DNA of 64,000 nucleotides from Holothuria scabra. Its lineage: Eukaryota; Echinodermata; Holothuroidea; Aspidochirotida; Holothuriidae. Position 1 is the stretch's first letter. Each line of letters begins with the position of its first letter. The stretch spans positions 70,947,806-71,011,805 of the forward strand of contig CM074179.1 in the NCBI GenBank assembly GCA_037179385.1, written 5' to 3'. This document shows positions 61,261-64,000 of the stretch, in pieces. The notes below the pieces were generated by a model, which worked only from the letters and a program-made list of their open reading frames with translations, was not told the origin of the DNA and did no database searches. The translations under genes were made by a program, and so were the position numbers.

Positions 61261-63263
61261 TATCTAAGTAACTAAGTGGTTGCCACAGAAAATTCACAAG
61301 AACATATGGAGGCATACTTTATCGCATGCAGCGATCTCGCGATTGCACGCAGAATGTTTCGATGCGTTTATTTTTTTTGTTTATGTGTGTTTTGTTCAAT
61401 CACTTCACATGTATATAGGTAATTACTCTTTCATGAATAGGGGTGAGAAATGAACAAAGATGAAGTGAACGCTCGTATAAAAGAAACCTTTCCAGGCTTA
61501 AAAAAATTATGCACTGGAGATAACTACAATTCGAACGACTTACAATAATTACTCTAAAACAAAGACTTATAGAGGAAAAAAAACCAAGCCTAAGCCACGA
61601 AAACAAGGGAGCGACTTGAAAGGATCTTCACTCCCTTCATCCCTCCCACTAGAAAGGATGCTATAATAACAAACGAGGATATTAATAAAGTAAGGTATCA
61701 GAAACAGATAAGTGCAGCATGAGAAATAAGGAACACGTAAAAAATGTACTTAGTAGGTTCCAACAGGGAGCTAGAAGAGCTCCCTGTTGGTTTACGTAGA
61801 TGCAATAAAACTCGAAACGATTGATTAAATGAAACAGATGATTCATTTAGTTCCTTTCACAAGGCAGGACAGACAAATAAGCTTTAATGGTCGAAGTCTA
61901 ATTTTTAGCAGTAGTTTTTAGAAATAGCTAGACATAAATTCTTTTCCGATTTCCCTAACGACTGGCAATGATGCTGTGGCAGTGTAGAAAACCTGTCGGG
62001 CCTTCTGTAATCGTAGCAGACTAAAAATAATTTTTGCGTTTATGTCCTAATCCTTTATTAACATAAAAGAAATGCCACGAACGATACAAGAGACATTACT
62101 GTGTGACCTGTACTGCGCAAAAGTCATTTCAAAACGTCGCATCGGCAGCCAAATGACAGCTCTCAGTTTCATGCATAGTTAAAAGGTCTTCTTTCACAGC
62201 AAATAGGGCTCCTGAAAGTTGACCGTTCATAACTATATGAGTGTTGTTTAAATAGGTTATACCCGTGTCACGAGTATGCTGGCACAGGTCGAATGATACT
62301 TGAGTCTCGATACTAAAGTTCGCTGTTGGCACGCTCAGACTTTAACGCGTTGCGTTACGGGCATATGTAGTGATTACATGGCTTCACGTTATACTTTCGA
62401 TCAGGTTTAATTTGCATAAAATGTAGAATCTGGGGGATAATAAGAGGTTAGGTGAAAAGCTGAGGTGTCACATTACATTTCAGTTCTGGCTGTGAGAGGG
62501 TTACTGTGTGCGCCCACAGTCGTCATTACAGATCCATAGCAGTTGGAAACGATGTCCGTTGGGCTTCATAAGATGTATACCAACTTTGTGAGCTAGCTAG
62601 CTTTTAGGGGGCAGTTGTGGGTCCAAGCCGTTACAACTTGTTGACATATCCCAATAACGGTCTTCAAATGGCTGCAGTACTTCCTTAAAAAGCGGGAAAC
62701 CTGCCTAAGCTCCGGGTTTTTTTAATTTGGTGCAACAAACTTATGTAAAGCTCGAAGATAATGATGTAAGGTATGACCGTTCGTCTGGACGTATATGCTT
62801 CACCTTACCCGTGACAACCTGAATGATTTTAAGATTGTACTACAAAGTGCATGCCTTTTGAAGGGCATTTCACAGATTAATGACCCAATTTCAAAAGGGT
62901 CAGTAAAGAATAAGCTCAGCTTGGAAAAAGATAAAGAATACGCTGACTGTTACAAGTTTTTATGGTTGTGAACTGAACATGGAAACTAGGCTACTTGGAA
63001 AAAGTTGAGGTCTAGGGTAACATGTTCATGGAGCTGCAAGTGAACGAGGATATTTCTAGATCTCGGTTGGACACATTGACAATATTACCTCATTAACTTA
63101 AGTCACCACACAGGGAGAGTGTTGGATGTACTATACAACAAAAAGAATTTACCGCAGAAAAAAGATAATTACTTCATTTCAATGGCTTCAACCTTTTTAA
63201 AAGTGAACTTAAAATACTCATTCTGTGCATTATGTTTTTTTTTTTTTTTCAAATAACTTTTAG

Positions 63264-63310
63264 ATCCTGAAAAAGACGGTGATGGTGAAAAAGTGACCGG
63301 AATCGCCACC
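63264..63310 (+). CDS. Gene 2 candidate stalk exon
   Basis: After a long T tract and acceptor AACTTTTAG come 47 bp encoding DPEKDGDGEKVTGIAT, then donor GTATGT. The exon goes from phase 1 to phase 0, the same conversion the two stalk microexons make in gene 1 before its transmembrane exon. It would precede a transmembrane exon lying beyond the window. It is short, so support is limited to phase, splice sites and position. Confidence 0.5.
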
Positions 63311-63419
63311 GTATGTTTACATCTAAAGTCACCTTTTAAAATTATAAATATTTTCATTACAAATTTTAGGGACTTGCTAGAGACATTTAGAGGCAATCAA
63401 CTCTCACCTTAAACGAGTA

Positions 63420-63616
63420 GTTTACAGGGATTCTAAATTGGCACAGTTCTTTGATTATACAAAAAATCAGGGCGTTTTAGTTCATATAACACAGCATACA
63501 TTGTAATGATAGTGTCTTGATCACATATTGCGGTTTTGTATACTCACTCTTAAGGAGTAAGCTGATAATGTGTGTCTGGATTGAGGTGAGTTTTAGGCAG
63601 TTGTGGGAGGAGCCTC

Positions 63617-63710
<94 letters not shown>

Positions 63711-63830
63711 GTAGTTAGGTAGTAAGTTAGTTTGTAAGTTAGTAAGTTAGGTAGTTTGTTAGTTAATTTGGGGAGTTGAAAGTGGTTGGGGTGAGAGTAT
63801 TAGGCCCTCGATATTTGTGTTAATATTTGT
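63420..63830. repeat. Diverged single arm of the 6.1-6.8 kb fold-back family
   Basis: AATTGGCACAGTTCTTTGATT, cut to its 20-base core in the first copy as TTGGCTCAGCTCTTTGATT, and later CAGTTGTGGGAGGAGCC and GGTTGGGGTGAGAG parallel the right arm at 6505-6760 in order. The AGTT tetranucleotide array interrupts it. Confidence 0.55.
63616..63766. repeat. (AGTT)n tetranucleotide array
   Basis: About 23 perfect AGTT units to 63708, then degenerate GTAGTTAGGTAG-type units to 63766. Confidence 0.95.
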
Positions 63831-64000
63831 GCAACACAATTTTGTACTACATTATAAGCATCCAGCTGGTGCCTCTTTTATTTAGCAACGTGCATTATTT
63901 TGTAATGTGCAGTTTGCCTTTCCTTGTTTAGGTTCTCCAATTGCATTGCAAATTCTTCTTATCTCAGACGAATTTGATTTTTAGGTAAAACTTTTAACAT

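Overview
The window looks like nuclear DNA of a marine invertebrate, most likely a deuterostome such as an echinoderm. This is inferred from intron-rich genes with canonical GT/AG sites, intracellular signalling receptors with Ig domains, GIY-YIG Penelope-like retroelements, a CR1/Jockey-like LINE, tRNA-derived SINEs, many hAT-like MITEs with the CAGTGGCGTA-type terminus, and long (TA)n arrays. No bacterial, viral or organellar gene block is present. The species cannot be fixed from sequence alone.

Two receptor genes lie head-to-head about 32.5 kb apart. Gene 1 (minus strand, 21717 down to 5220) can be spliced from 14 phase-compatible exons into a 707-residue protein: signal peptide, one V-type Ig domain, two near-duplicate Ig-like domains, a stalk made by two microexons, one transmembrane helix, a tyrosine-kinase-like domain and a short tyrosine-containing tail. 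The kinase has HPG in place of HRD, lysine in place of the catalytic-loop asparagine and DFV in place of DFG, so it is probably a pseudokinase receptor. Gene 2 (plus strand, from 54281 past the right edge) begins with a signal-peptide exon, an Ig exon at 60437-60748 and a short stalk exon at 63264-63310. Its transmembrane and any kinase exons would lie outside the window.

The rest is mainly mobile DNA. The left 11 kb holds hAT-like MITEs, several with 8-bp target duplications, and a 0.8-kb inverted-repeat element. From 22 to 25 kb are (TA)n arrays interleaved with a 302-bp tandem dimer carrying a type-I hammerhead ribozyme (retrozyme-like), a 277-bp palindrome with hammerhead-like cores in both arms, and two 440-bp direct repeats. 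From 32135 to 40476 is one large element: 141-142-bp terminal inverted repeats about 98% identical, a perfect 9-bp target duplication, no transposase, and what look like captured exons of a host gene (Pack-MULE-like). From 42.8 to 46.2 kb is a 3.35-kb MITE-like element with another nested inside it, and at 48.05 kb a piggyBac-like MITE. The long first intron of gene 2 carries three Penelope-like fragments and AT-centred fold-back repeats.

No tRNA, rRNA or CRISPR array was seen. Stretches with nothing recognisable are listed as such.
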